Shown piece by piece: positions 35,594-48,154 of a stretch of DNA of 64,000 nucleotides. Where the stretch lies: positions 228,990,872-229,054,871 of the forward strand of contig NC_077233.1 of assembly GCF_027887165.1 (NCBI RefSeq), in the 5' to 3' direction. How positions within the stretch are numbered: position 1 is the first letter of the stretch; each line of letters begins with the position of its first letter. The position numbers and the translations under genes were made by a program. This DNA is from Monodelphis domestica (lineage: Eukaryota; Chordata; Mammalia; Didelphimorphia; Didelphidae). The notes below the pieces were generated by a model. It worked only from the letters and a program-made list of their open reading frames with translations. It ran no database searches and had not been told where the DNA came from.

Positions 35594-36783
35594 TGTTAAA
35601 AATAAATGTAACAAAGAAATTTTAAAATCATTTTTCCTGTTTGTGGTCTCTTTCTGAAAAGATCAAGAACAAGAAAGATGCATTCTATGGGCCAGAAATT
35701 CTCCCTCTGGACCATAAACTAGATCATCCACATCACCTATAGAGTTTGGCTAAAATAAGAGAAAAACAAATGATATGTGAAAATTGAAACTTTTAAAACA
35801 TTCAGATGAATTGCAGGTAGCCTTGTCTGATGTTAAGGTTAACTCCATAAAAAGCCATGCAAACATGGCTTTCACCACATGAACTAATTATGGGAAAGTT
35901 AATATAATTTGGCTTTGTTGGGCCTTGCTAATTTATACTAAATCTCATCACTAGCAATTTTGAACAGCATTACCTAATTATTCTCCACAAGGAGTATTGC
36001 ATGACTTGGAATATGACAAGTGGCTCTACTAGAAGAAATACATCTATCAATCTGTCCCAGAAACAAGATAAAAAGGCCCATCCTAGTATGAAGAACCAAG
36101 ATGAACCATTTGTGGACAGTGGTCTGGAAAAGACACAGAATTTCCAGAGGAAAATGTTTCCCAGAAGAAGATGACTTTGTGAAGTGGACAGCTAAATTTA
36201 AGATGATGGAACTAGAAGCCTCTTCTTTTATTGGACACTAAGATGACTTCTTGGTTCCTTCCTAGCCTCTTAAATTAGTTATATTTATGACTTATTTTAA
36301 AGTGTCCTACCATTTTAGAAAGGTACCTAGTGTCAGATTTAGGGCAAAAGTTAAAAGTTTCTTGAGGTTCTCCATCATGCAGTTTCTTGTAAAAATTACT
36401 AGTAATAATGCCACAGTCTGTACCTGGGAACACTGTGGGAGGAACAAATATCTTACTTTTAAGGTTCAGGTTCCCATTTCCAACGTGGATAATTTTGTCA
36501 AATAGTTACTATTGTTCAAAATGACAGGTCCAGAAGCTATGTGAGAAAAGACTGAATTTTGAAAATAATTTTGACCTTCCATTTTTGCTAAGAGGATTTG
36601 TTTAAACTTTCCCTTTATTTATTCCTAGATTTATTACAGGATGATTGATTTAATTGTTTGCTATTTAGTCTTTAAGAGAATGTTCTGGATTTTGTATGAT
36701 TTGTTACGCACATGTTTTTGTTTCATCACCACCATAGCCCTCTTTGGACTAAGTTTCCTATTTTGCTACACAAACAACTGCCG
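35594..36783. other. Unassigned stretch, possible retroviral internal remnant
   Basis: About 1.2 kb between a SINE and an LTR-like block. Its place just before 36784 would suit the internal end of an old retroviral copy, but I recognise no motif. It is broken if so. Confidence 0.25.
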
Positions 36784-37492
36784 TGTGGTACTGTAAACCA
36801 ATGTAAAATACCTCCCTCCCTTTCCGTCTTCCTCTCCCCCCCCCCCCTTTCTTTCCTCACTGTTTCTCTCCACCCCCTTCTCCCTCTCTGTATGTATTAT
36901 TATAAGGAAAAGTTAAGTAGGAAAGTAAGTTTGCAAAGGAGAGTGGCATGAGACCAGCAGGAAAAGATTCTGAAACTTTGAAAGAAGGGTCAGACCATTA
37001 CTGAGCCTGTTAGTTGTCTCTCTGGAGGTACCTGGAGAGTGTGGCTGCTTTTCCTTAAAGGCTGATCCTATCCTTATTCCTGTCCTGCTTGCTGTCTTGT
37101 GTGCTGTATATTTCATAGGAGCAGAACCTGGTGATCCTGACCTACTGTCTGCAGTGATTGTGAGACCAGGTCTGGGTCCTTTTTGGATCCAGGACCTTCC
37201 CTATCAAGCTTACACAGACCATCAAAGGGGGGTTTTAGTTGTAGCTTAGCAAGAACAGGGACTGGGATTTTCTAGGAAGTAAGGAGAGGATAAGTATAGC
37301 ACAGCAATCTCTGTGAAGAGACATTAGATGCCTGGGTCCTTTAGTTAGAGCAGTTTAGCATTAGGGTTGTCCCATACCCTTTTACCCTATTCTCTTTAAT
37401 TAAACCTACTTTCCCATTTTAATGAGTGGTCTGTGTATGATCTCAGACCAGGTTTTGCCTGGTCAGAGTGTCTGTTAGCCTTTCAATCCACA
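36784..37492 (+). mobile_element. LTR-like block (fossil, LTR family C)
   Basis: Short inverted ends TGTGG and CCACA, an ATTAAA signal at 37399-37404 and a U5-like end (gtcagagtgtctgttagcc). No duplicated target was found, so boundaries are tentative. A poly-C run lies at about 36836-36847. Confidence 0.4.
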
Positions 37493-38017
37493 GTCAATCT
37501 ACTGACACTGGCCCAATACAATCCATCCTTTCACATCCCCTAAATCCCCTTCATTTAACAGTATCTATATTTGTTTATAGTACAGATCAGATGAGGAATT
37601 ATCAAAGAGAACGGTAGGAGAAGTAGAGTAGAAGAAGTAGACTGTTGTTTTAAGAAAACATCTGCCCCCCCCTCCAAATAATCTTAGAAATCAAAAAAAC
37701 AAATCAACATGGTTGTGTAAACAGAGCCTCAGGCCAGCAAGGACAAGATGAGCCTTATTGATTTCTATCCTGAAGCAGACTTCTACTATCTTAGAGATCT
37801 CCTGACCCACCAGGATATTCTGATGAGATCATTATAGAGAAAACTTCTCTACTGAAACAAACCTGCTCTTTGGCAGCTCTTGAGACCTCAAAGTGAAGAG
37901 ATTTCAACCCCAAGGTTAAAATATTCTCCCCCAAATTATGTGATATACTGTATTACTCAACACTACTTCCCAAATGAAAAAAGTAGCTGAGCACTCTCAC
38001 TTGATAGGTTCCTTTTG
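37493..38017. other. No feature recognised
   Basis: About 0.5 kb between two LTR-like blocks; it could be retroviral internal or flanking sequence. Confidence 0.3.
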
Positions 38018-38813
<796 letters not shown>

Positions 38814-39217
38814 TGTTGGGATTAAAATCTAAAAATGGACTGGGGATTACAATTTTATCTTCACTATCAAGGAAGAGCTAAGTACCTTCATTGTTATAAT
38901 CAGGAGATAGCCAAATCCAATCTTCACAGGCCATATAAAACATCTCTCTATATGGCTCTCTCTTTCTTGCACTCTCTAACTCTATATCTTTGTGTGTATT
39001 TAGGCATGTATATTTACTTGTCTTCCCCCCCCCCCATAATGTTGCTATTCCTTGAGTTGTTTCTCATGTGTAAACTGACTTTCCATGGATTCTAATTAAA
39101 CTTTTTATTTTCTAAATTTGCCTTCTGATATATTGACCTCCAGTCAAATGGACCAAGGTGAGAGGAATTACTCTCTGGATGGATCTTAGGCCCTTCAGAT
39201 TGAGGAATTCCCCAACA
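38814..39217 (+). mobile_element. Solo LTR, endogenous retrovirus fossil (LTR family B)
   Basis: Perfect inverted ends TGTTGGG and CCCAACA over 404 bp. Plus-strand TATA box ATATAAAA (38933-38940) and ATTAAA signal (39095-39100) are at sensible spacing. The flanks show no clear duplication, perhaps because it abuts another LTR. Confidence 0.65.
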
Positions 39218-39414
39218 CAGGCTTTCTTAAGCAATTTTGTATAGCAAGCCTCATTTTCAGTCCCACAAGTGAGGTACAGGAAATATAAAATCCTAAAAAC
39301 AACGTACCTTGTTTATTGATCACCAAAGCATATTTGACTCAGGAGAATAAAAGAAGTCTTAAAGTTACTCCTTAGACAAGGTTTCTTCCACATAAATGTT
39401 AAGATCATAAAAAA

Positions 39415-39566
39415 AGGGGCAGCTAGGTGGCTCAGTGGATTGAGAGCCAGGCCCCAGAGATGGGTGATCCTGGGTTCAAATAACTGCCCTTGCCTGGCCC
39501 TTACCACTATTTTGCTTTGGAACCAATGCCCAGTATTTATTCTAAGACAGAAGTTAAAGGTTTAAA
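39415..39566 (+). repeat. Marsupial SINE (SINE1-like) with internal deletion
   Basis: Head and tail are near consensus, but about 55 bp of the CORE-like middle is missing after gggttcaaat, joining directly to tgcccttgcctggcc. Confidence 0.88.
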
Positions 39567-39599
39567 AGAAAGAAAAAAAGAAAGCTCATTAATTTAGAA

Positions 39600-39771
39600 A
39601 CAGAATGTTGTGTGGAAAAAATGGCCAGGTTGATGTTACTGGATCAAAGAGTACTTTGAGGGAAGAAGGATAAGAGATGTATAGTGTAAAATAAACTGGA
39701 AAGGCGAGGAAAAGGTGAGAGGAGGATGAGATTATGGAGGGGTTTAAATACTAAATAGAAGATATATTTGA
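39600..39771 (-). repeat. L2 LINE, antisense
   Basis: Reads ttactggatcaaagagtac, aaaataaactggaaaggcg and gattatggaggggtttaaa, the reversed L2 interior. Confidence 0.55.
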
Positions 39772-39967
39772 GAGGGCAGCTAGGTAGCTCAGTGGATTGA
39801 TAGCCAGGCCCAGAAGGAAGGTCTTGGGTTCAAATTTGACCTCAGACACTTTTTAGCTGTGTGACCCTGACCAAGTCACTTAACCTCCCCTTGCCTAGCC
39901 CTTACTACTCTTCTGCCTTAGAATTAAGTATTGATTCTAAGACAGAAGGTAAGGATTAAGAAAAAAA
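39772..39967 (+). repeat. Marsupial SINE (SINE1-like)
   Basis: Plus-strand copy (gagggcagctaggtagctca to agacagaaggtaaggatta). Confidence 0.88.
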
Positions 39968-40204
39968 GATCACAAAAGATAATGCTACAGAGGTGACCAT
40001 GGATCCATGGGCAATGATCAGTCGGCATCAAACAAATGCTCACTAAAAGGTGTTTGCTAGCACTGAAGATGCCCTGTGCAAAGTTCAAATAGAAAGATGA
40101 TCCCATGGTATTGATGGAAAGATTAGACAGATGTTCATTCTCCTTTGAAGATGATTCTTCTTAGTCTTCACCTTTCTTCACCTCTCTGTAATAGCTGAAC
40201 CTAT

Positions 40205-40390
40205 GAGAACTGATTAGATTACCAAGAAAGATAACATCTAAAAAAGAGAAGAGACCTTGGGGGACATCCTAGATTAGTGGGTATGACCTGAATGAAGAAA
40301 CAGCAAAGAAGACTGAGAAGAAGCATGTCTCTTATTGTACTTAGCTCAGTGCCTTGTACAAGGTAGGTGTTAAATAAATGTTTAAATTTA
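40205..40390. repeat. L2 fragments, head-to-head
   Basis: 40205-40325 is antisense L2 (gattaccaagaaagataac, agtgggtatgacctgaatg). 40326-40390 is a sense L2 tail (tagctcagtgccttgtacaa, ggtgttaaataaatg). Confidence 0.5.
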
Positions 40391-40509
40391 ACTGACTCCC
40401 ATGGAATTCAGCTTGTCTAATCTAAGCCAAAGTTGATTTTGCTAACCTCAAAGACTAAAATTTTATAAAGAAAAATCTATGGAATATTTATGTTGTCATC
40501 TACTCTTTT

Positions 40510-40707
40510 TCTAAACTCTTATTTTCTGTCTCAGATTCAATACTGAGTATCAATTCTTAGGCAAAAGATCACTAAAGGCTAGGCAAGGGGTATTACGTGA
40601 TGTGCCCAGGGGTAACCCAGCTAGGAAATGTCTGAGGCCTGATTTGAACCCAAGTCTTCCCATCTCCAGGCCTGGCATTTTATCCACTCAGTCACCTAGC
40701 TGCCCTT
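40510..40707 (-). repeat. Marsupial SINE (SINE1-like) with target duplication
   Basis: Reverse copy flanked by catctactctttt on both sides (about 40497-40509 and 40708-40720). Confidence 0.88.
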
Positions 40708-41079
40708 CATCTACTCTTTTAAAATAATTCTATGTCTTCCTTGTTTAGACAATCAGTAGCTATTTGTGAAATACAGAGCTGCATTAAATATATATATATA
40801 AATAATACATACATACATACATAAAATAAATTAACACACTTGACATTTGCATAGCATTTTCAATTCAGTTCAATGTGACAAACTCTTATTAAGTGACTAC
40901 CCTGTGCAAGACATCATGCTGGGGGCTACATTAGCATATGAACATGTTTTATCCCTCTAACAGATTGAAAAAACAAGGTACAAGGCACTGACTCACTTGA
41001 GTACAGGCACTAACTCATTTTTGGTTTTCTAACTCTGATATGTAGCACAGTGACTTCAACATTTAAAAGTTTTATCCTT

Positions 41080-41560
41080 TCCAATGGGCCCAACTATCAC
41101 CTGATTCTCTCCTATGTTCCAGTTCCATGTTATCCCTGGCATGTTGTACATCTCCAGCTTGATGAGTTTGATGAGTTTGAATCTCAAACTCAGTTTACCT
41201 AAACCAGAATTTTATCTTCCCACAAAAACTCACCTTTCTTCCAAACTAATATTGCTGTTGAGACCATCAAAGGTTTTTTCCTACTTCTTTCTTAAAAACA
41301 AAAGCTAAATGTTATCAACTTTAATGCATTATCTCTCTTATCTGCCTCTTCTGGGACGCCCACAGCCACAAAACTAGCTTATGCCTTCATCACAAATTGC
41401 CTGGCTTATTGCAGTAAGCTAATTGCTTTCCCAGAATCAGCCTGTCTCCCTGCCAATCCATCCTCTTCACAGCTGCCAAATAAATAATCTTCTTAAATCA
41501 CTGATTTTGGCATGTTACTTCCTGGTTCAAGATTACCTTCTGACTTCTTTTTATCTCTAA
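41080..41560 (+). repeat. L2 LINE, sense
   Basis: Follows the L2 ORF end in order: tgaatctcaaactcag, ttatcttcccacaaaa, ctattgcagtaa-like segments (cttattgcagtaagctaatt), ctgccaatccatcctcttcac and ctgccaaataaataatcttc. Confidence 0.65.
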
Positions 41561-41564
41561 AATA

Positions 41565-43085
41565 ATTAATCAACAAGCATTTAATTAGTGCCTACTATGT
41601 GTCAGGGACTGTGCTTGGTGCTGGGGATACAAAGAAAAAAAGCAAAATTGTCCCTGGCCTCAAGAATCTTCTAGCCTAATGAGGCAAGCAATGTACAAAT
41701 AAGTATATGTATATATGAATAGATTCATAGAAACCTTGGGAGACAGAGGGAGGAACTAACAGCCAGGAGTAGAGTTACTAGGAAAGAGCTCAGTAGGAAT
41801 GACATTTGATCTGAGTATCAAAGGAAATAAGGAATTCATGAAGTGGAAATGTATTTCAAATATGGGGAACAAAGGCATGGAAATACTACTTAATGTGTGA
41901 GGAACAGCAAAAAAAGTCACCTTGGCTCTACCACAAAGTGAGTAGAGGGGAGTAACGTGCAAGAACAATAGAAAGGCAGGATGAGACTAAGCTGTTGTAA
42001 GCTTTAAATCAGGGGTCCCCAAACTGCAGCTCACAGGCCACATGTGGCCCCCCCAGGCCATTTATCCAGCCCCCACCACACTTCTGGAAGGGGCACCTCT
42101 TTCATTGGTGGTCAATGAGAGGAGCACTGTATGTGGTGGTGCCGCAAAGCACGGTGTCGCTCACGTACAGGACTACTTCTGGTGACATAATCTTTTGTGT
42201 GGTGCCTTGTTCTGAGAGTAACTGAATGAGAATGAGGCGCCACGCAAAGGATTATGTGGCTGCACAATGGAAGACATCAGCATGGTGAGCAGAGATCTGG
42301 GAGAGGGGATTCCGCACTTCTGCCCAGTAGAGTGATGGCGGTGATGGGTCTGTGCAAGGTGTGACAGGCCCATCCCAGCCAGCGCTGCAGCCTCCGCTAT
42401 CCCAGACAGTGGCATACAGATTTGTTCATAGGTTTTTTTTTTTATAGTTCGGCCCTCCAGTGGTCTGGGGGACAGCAAACTGGCCCCCTGTGTAAAAAAT
42501 TTGGGGACCCCTGATTTAAATGCTAACAAAGGAGTTTATGTTTTAGCCTAGAAGCAATAGGAAGCCCTGGAGTTTACTGAATAAAAGAGTTAGCTGAGCT
42601 TTAGGAAAATTCCTGTGGCAGGTAGGTGGAGGATATTATGGACTAAAGAGAGATCTTTGAGTCAAGGAGCTCAATTAGCAAGCTATTGCTATAATACAAG
42701 GGAGAGGTGATGAGGACCTGAATTAGTCTGGTGGCCATACACATGGAATGAAGGAGACAAGAGTCGGTGAAGTGGAAATGACGAGATTTGGCAACTGAAT
42801 GGATCCGAGTGGTGATTGAGAGTGAGAAGAGGATGATGGTGAGGTTCTGAACCAGGCTGCCTAGAATTACGGTGATGCCCTCAACAATAGTAAAGAAGTT
42901 CAGAAAAGATGTGCGTTGACAGGAGAAGACACTGAGCTTGGTTTTAGATTTTAAGATGCCTATAGGACGTCCCATTTGAAATGTTCAATAGGCATTTGTG
43001 TGATGTGGCTCTGGAGCTCTGGAGAAGAGACCTGGAAAGACCCACAGCTATGGGATTCATCAGTATAGAGATGATAATGAAAACT
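41565..43085 (-). repeat. L2 LINE, antisense, split by a hAT MITE
   Basis: Begins with the reversed L2 tail (aagcatttaattagtgcct, actatgtgtcagggactgtg) and continues through tagaagcaataggaagccct and aggtgatgaggacctgaat to cagtatagagatgat. The hAT MITE at 42010 sits inside it. Confidence 0.75.
42010..42513. mobile_element. hAT MITE, whole, with internal palindrome
   Basis: 504 bp with perfect inverted ends CAGGGGTCCCCAAA and TTTGGGGACCCCTG. The 8-bp target duplication is ctttaaat (42002-42009) and atttaaat (42514-42521), 7 of 8. There is no transposase. An internal inverted repeat pairs 42185-42213 with 42229-42257 around a 15-nt loop. hAT families of this kind in marsupials are known, some spread by horizontal transfer; I do not assign this one to a named family. 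Confidence 0.9.
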
Positions 43086-43199
43086 ACAAAATACAAACCC
43101 CTCTGTTTGCCAGCTGAAACCTTTACCTTCAGGCTGTAGCCTACCTCTCTGCTACCTCTGGATTGCAGGTCCCTCCATTTCACTCGCTCTACATTTCAG

Positions 43200-43556
43200 C
43201 AAACTGGCCTATTTTCTGTTCTCTGAACTCAGTTTTACAACTCCTGCCTCTGTGCCAGCCATGACCCTGTGGGCAGAGATTTTGATGTTTTTGTCTTTGT
43301 ATCTCCACCACCCTGTGTTTGGAATGCGCTTCCTTCTCACCTTGGCCTCTTTGAATCCCTAAGTTCCTTTAAGGCTCAGTTCAGGTTCCACCTTTTGTGA
43401 GACTCTTTTCCGGGTTCCCATAACTGATAGAGCTCACTTTTCCATATATAGTTATTTGTTTTCTGTATCATATCCCCACCATAGTAGAATATAAACTACT
43501 TGAGGGAAGGGGCCATTTTTTTATTTCATCTTTGTATCAATTAATAAGTATTTATG
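43200..43556 (+). repeat. L2 LINE 3' end, sense
   Basis: Reads ttggaatgcgcttccttctc, accttggcctctttgaatcc, ggctcagttcaggttccacc, agtagaatataaactacttg and ttcatctttgtatc. Confidence 0.7.
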
Positions 43557-43722
43557 GGGCAGGTAGCTAGGTGGCTCATTGAATAGAGAGCCAGACCTAG
43601 AGTCAAAGAGGACTTGGATTCAAATTTGACCTCAGACAATACTGAATTGTGTGACCCTAGGCAAGACACTTAATCTCATTTGCTTAGCCCTTGCCCTTCT
43701 GGGACTGAAAGTAAAGATTTAA
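43557..43722 (+). repeat. Marsupial SINE (SINE1-like)
   Basis: Diverged plus-strand copy ending in an AAAAT-rich tail, placed between a sense and an antisense L2. Confidence 0.8.
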
Positions 43723-43732
43723 AATAAAATAA

Positions 43733-43945
43733 AATAAATGAACATTTATTAAATGCTGTGCCAGATACTGTACTAAATACTACGGATATAAAGAAAGGAA
43801 ATGTCTCTGACCTCAAAACGTACATTTGAATGGGGGAGACAAAATAAACAAAAACTGGTACATATAAAGTAGCTAGAAAGTGACCTTAGAGGGGAAAGGC
43901 TCTTGCAGCTAAAAGAAGTGGAAAGCCTCCTATGGAAGATCTCTC
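43733..43945 (-). repeat. L2 LINE 3' end, antisense
   Basis: Reads aacatttattaaatgctgtg, ccagatactgtactaaatac, ataaagaaaggaaatgtc and gaatgggggagacaaa. Confidence 0.65.
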
Positions 43946-44553
43946 CAAGAACTTGCACATATTAGGTACTAAATAAGTGCTTATTGGATCAGACTGGATG
44001 ATATATTTATTGTGTGGAGTCCCAGAAAATAATAGGACTTTCTTTATGAGACCCACAGTTACCCATAAAGTGAGCTCGGTCTTGCTTGCCCAAATGATGG
44101 TAAACAATCCAATCACCTAGCCCATTGGGACTAAGAACTAGAGCCACAATTGGATCCCAATTAGGAAATTAATCTATTGCTTTTAATGATTCCAAGTAGT
44201 TCACTTTCTGCCAGAAAAGATTCTATTTTTAACACCAGTATTCTCTCACTGATGTTGTATGGTTTCAAGTGGCAGAATATTTTGATCTTGGAAGAACCAC
44301 AATTGCAGACTTTGCCCATAAGGCAACAGAAAGATACACAGTGGGTATAAGCATCTTATCATTGATAACCTGTGTATGTGGAGACACAATTTCAAGGATA
44401 TTCACATACTGAAAAAGAGGTGGGTCAGTCATATCTTGAGAGTGAAGAATAACAGATGGAAAGCTTAAACATGGCATTCAAAACCATGAAATATTAAGAG
44501 AAGCAGAGAAAGATTTCTAGTGCATTAGACAAATACTCTATTAGAAAAATACA

Positions 44554-44752
44554 TGGAGGCAGCTAGGTTCCGTGGATAGACAGGTCTGGAGTCAGGAGGA
44601 CCTAAGTTCAAATCTTCCTTAGATACTTCCTAGCTGTGGGACCCTGGACAAGTCACTCAACCCTAATTTGCTTAGCCCTTACCACTCTTTTTCCTTAGAA
44701 CTGATAATTTAGTATTGATTCTAAGACAGAACGTAAGGGTTATTTTTTTTTT
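44554..44752 (+). repeat. Marsupial SINE (SINE1-like)
   Basis: Diverged plus-strand copy (gcagctaggttccgtgg to agacagaacgtaagggtt). Confidence 0.82.
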
Positions 44753-44889
44753 AAGAAAAGAAATTTGATCTTATAATTTTGGAAAATGTATGTTGAAATT
44801 ATTATATATAACTGGGAAAATAAAATATCTTTGAATTAAAAAGATAAAGTAAAAAATTAAAAAATACATTGACAAAAATATCACTCAAT

Positions 44890-45700
44890 CAATCAACAAT
44901 CAATCAACAAGAATTTATTAAGCACTTACTACATGTTAGGCACTCTGCTAAGTGCTGATAATACAAAGAAAGGCAAAAAGTAGGGTCCCTGCCCTTAAAG
45001 AGCTTACATTCTAATGGAAGAGACTGTACATAAACAATTATGTACATACAAGATATATACAAGTGTAAAAGGGGAGCAAACTCAGAAGGAAGGCTCGATC
45101 AGTGAGGGGAAGTGGGAAGTAGGAAAAGGCTCTTTCAGAAGGGAGGAATTAACACATCCTGAAGGAAGTCAGTGAAGCCAGGAGGCAGAGGTAAGGAGGA
45201 AAAGCATTACAGGCATGGGAGATGGCCAGTAAAAAACAAACAACACAATCAGGAAATGGAATGTTGTGGGCAAGGAATGAGCAAAGAAGGCCAGTTTTGT
45301 TGGATCATACAATCTGCAGAAGGGAATAGGGAAGACTGGAAAGGTAGAAAGAGGGCAGGCTGTGAAGGGTTTTCAAAGGCAAACACGATTTTCTATTTGA
45401 TGCTAAAGATATTTGAGAACCACCAGAGCTAAATGAATGGAGAAGGCAGGATAATGTGTCTAGGCTTGGACTGTAGGGAGATCACTTTAGCAATGGAGTG
45501 AAGAATGACTCAAGTGGGGACCAACCACAAAATTCTTATTGTAGTTTAAGTGTAAGATGATGGCGACCTGCACTAAGGTGGCCATTATATGAGTGGAGAG
45601 AAGGGGGCATAAGCATGAAATGTGGTCATGGTAGAAATGACAAGAACTGGCAACAAACTGAATATATGGGTGAGTTAGAAAGAGAAGGACAACAGCATGC
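44890..45700 (-). repeat. L2 LINE, antisense
   Basis: About 0.8 kb in reversed L2 order: aatttattaagcacttacta, ttaggcactctgctaagtgc, gggtccctgcccttaaagagc, gactggaaaggtagaaagag, aggctgtgaagggttttcaa and acaagaactggcaacaaac. Confidence 0.75.
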
Positions 45701-46382
45701 AAGCCTGAGAACGTGCATCCTTTCAATTAAGTCGTAATTCCCACCTTTAACTCCTCAACAACCCGTTCTACCCCCACTTCTCCAAAGCAATGGTTCTGTT
45801 TGGATTATCTGGGCCCATAAATGAAGGACAAAAGGAAAAAGAAAGGAGTAAAAGGATGATTCAGGGGAACTATGAAAGCCTAGTGTAAGGGGTTTACAAC
45901 AAAAATGGTGATCTTGAACTCTTTCATAGGCTAGAGCTCTCTTTGTCATCCTACAAATTCTTTTGCTGCTGATTCCCTTGGTGGTTCGGTGCAGATGGAT
46001 GATTTTATGTTCATTGTAAGCTCACCGATGCTGCTCCAACAGGACCAACACAGGCCAACACAGCCAAAGACTAGAACCACTGAAGACTGGAACACCTGAA
46101 AAAAAAAAGAGAGAGACACACATACACAAAGAACACTGTATCACGATTACCAATGGCTACCAATGAATATAAAGCTCATCAAACTCACCATGGTCTTCAC
46201 AATGTGACAAAGCCAACATATAAACACCAAAATAATTCAAAGTACAGCCCATTATCTCCACTGCTTCCCAAGTATAGAGACTCTCTAAATCATAGCTCTG
46301 GGGGTTCAAAAGGATGTCAAAGGTCATCTCATCTAACTTCTCTGGATGAGGAAACCAACGTTCATCAAGGTTATATGTTTTG
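45701..46382. other. No clear feature
   Basis: Mixed sequence with an A-run near 46099 and a short mammalian-repeat-like stretch at 46310-46360 (aaaggtcatctcatctaact). No gene seen. Confidence 0.35.
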
Positions 46383-46585
46383 GGGGAAGCTAGGTAGCTC
46401 AGTGGTTTGAGAGCCAGGCCTAGAATGGGGAGGTCCTGGATTCAAATCTGGCCTCAGACATTTCCTAACTATGTGACCCTGGGCAAGTCACTTAACCCCT
46501 ACTGCCTAATCCTTATCACTCTTCTGCCTTGAAATGGATACTTACTATTGATTCTAAGAGAGAAAGTATGGGTTTGGGTTTTTTT
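46383..46585 (+). repeat. Marsupial SINE (SINE1-like)
   Basis: Plus-strand copy (ggaagctaggtagctcagtgg to gagaaagtatgggttt). Confidence 0.87.
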
Positions 46586-46599
46586 TTTCTTTTAAGATT

Positions 46600-46925
46600 A
46601 TGTGACTTGCCTTTAAGTAATTCAGCTGTTTACAACTTGACTCCATCCTATTTTTTTCAGCCTTCTTTCACATTACTCCCATTCCATGCATGGTATGATC
46701 TAGGGATATTAGATAATTTGTTGTTTCTTACATAGGACCTTCCACGTCTTGCCCATGTTTTTACACTGCCCATACCCCATAACTGCATTATTCTCCCTTC
46801 TCACTTCTGGTCAGTCAGCTGATGAGTACTGATTAATTGCTTACTATGTTTCAGGGGAACAAAAAGGGGAAAAGACAGACCTTCCTCTCAGGGAGCTCGC
46901 ACGCTAATTGAGAAGACAGCATGGA
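46600..46925. repeat. L2 fragments, sense then antisense
   Basis: 46600-46810 reads sense L2 (cagccttctttcacattact, cccattccatgcat). 46815-46925 reads the antisense tail (attgcttactatgtttcagg, ctctcagggagctcgcac). Confidence 0.5.
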
Positions 46926-47049
46926 AATAATTATAAGGTCTTTCCAGCTCCTTCTGAGCTATTAGCACCTCGACCCACAGTTGTGCTGTTTCTGCTTTGT
47001 ATATACAAAATATATATAGGCTGTGGGTGTTTCCTTGATTAAAATATTT

Positions 47050-47135
47050 TGCTTGTCTTGGTGGGGAGATCTCTAGCACGCAGCACAGTACCTGACACAT
47101 TTAAATGCTTAATAGATGCTTGAGTGATAGAATGA
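47050..47135 (+). repeat. L2 LINE 3' end
   Basis: Reads tagcacgcagcacagtacct, gacacatttaaatgcttaat, agatgcttgagtgat. Confidence 0.6.
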
Positions 47136-47283
47136 CCAAGGTCAAAGAGAAAGTTGAGTAATAGAGCCACAATTTAAAATCAAGCCCTGCTCTTTTCTGA
47201 TTTTTCCTTACTTTATTCTGCACCATTTCAATTCTCTCCATGTTTCTCTGTACTCATCAGTAAAGTAATGAATTGTTTCCCCC

Positions 47284-47478
47284 TAAAATCCTTATGTTCT
47301 GTCTTCGAATCAATGCTGTGTATTGGTTCCAAGGCAGAAGAGCAATAAGAGCTAGGCAATGGGGTTAAGTGATTTGCCCAGGGTCATACAGTTAGGATGT
47401 GTCTGAATCTGGGTTTGAACCCAGGACCTTCTGTCTCTGGGCTTGGCTCTCAATCTACTGAGCCACCCAGCTGCCCCC
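47284..47478 (-). repeat. Marsupial SINE (SINE1-like), first of a tandem pair
   Basis: Reverse copy ending cacccagctgccccct; a second copy in the same orientation starts 15 bp later. Confidence 0.9.
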
Positions 47479-47492
47479 TCCAGAAAAGAATT

Positions 47493-47688
47493 TTTAAAAA
47501 ACCTTCACCTTCTGTCTTAGAATCAATACTAGGTATTAGTTCCAAGGCAGAAGAGTGTTAAGGGCTGGGCTATGGGGGTTAAGTGACTTGCCCAGGGTCA
47601 CACAGCTAGGAAATGTCTGAAGCCAATTTGCATCTAAGACCTCCCCTCTCCAGGTCTGGTTTTCTATCCACTGAATCACCTAGTTGCA
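47493..47688 (-). repeat. Marsupial SINE (SINE1-like), second of a tandem pair
   Basis: Reverse copy in the same orientation as the one at 47284. The two differ at many positions, so they are separate insertions, not a recent duplication. Confidence 0.9.
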
Positions 47689-47904
47689 CTTAGGAATGAA
47701 TATTTTAATCCTTTATCCCTGTCCCCTCCTTAAAAAGAAAATCCTTAACCATAGCTCTAGAGGCTATATATCTTTCCTTAAGGGAGTAAAATCTACCCAG
47801 CTTTGGAACTCCTCCATAGGGGTGAGCCTAGTCATACTAGTTGGTGAGTGAATAAAGCATTTAACTAAATGAATTTTTTTTATCTCTGCTTTGGAAGTTT
47901 GAAT

Positions 47905-48150
47905 ACATTATGTTTTTAATTTAAATTAACTTATTTAGTCAATTTATAACATTATTTCTTGGTTACAAGAATCATATTATTTCCCTCCCTCCCCTAATAC
48001 TTTAGAAAATTGTTATGGACAGCTTTTGGTTTTACATTGCCTACAATTTCCCAAATCCCTCCTTTTTCCTCCTTCCAAAGAGTCACCCTATGTAACAAAG
48101 ACCAGATGTGAGAATCCTCCTTCACTGAATCAATGTTCTTCACCTCAGTT
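47905..48150 (-). repeat. L1 LINE 3' end, antisense
   Basis: Reversed L1 3' end: tatttagtcaatttataac, ttggttacaagaatcatatt and ttccctccctcccc, then the reversed 3'UTR. Confidence 0.7.
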
Positions 48151-48154
48151 GTCT

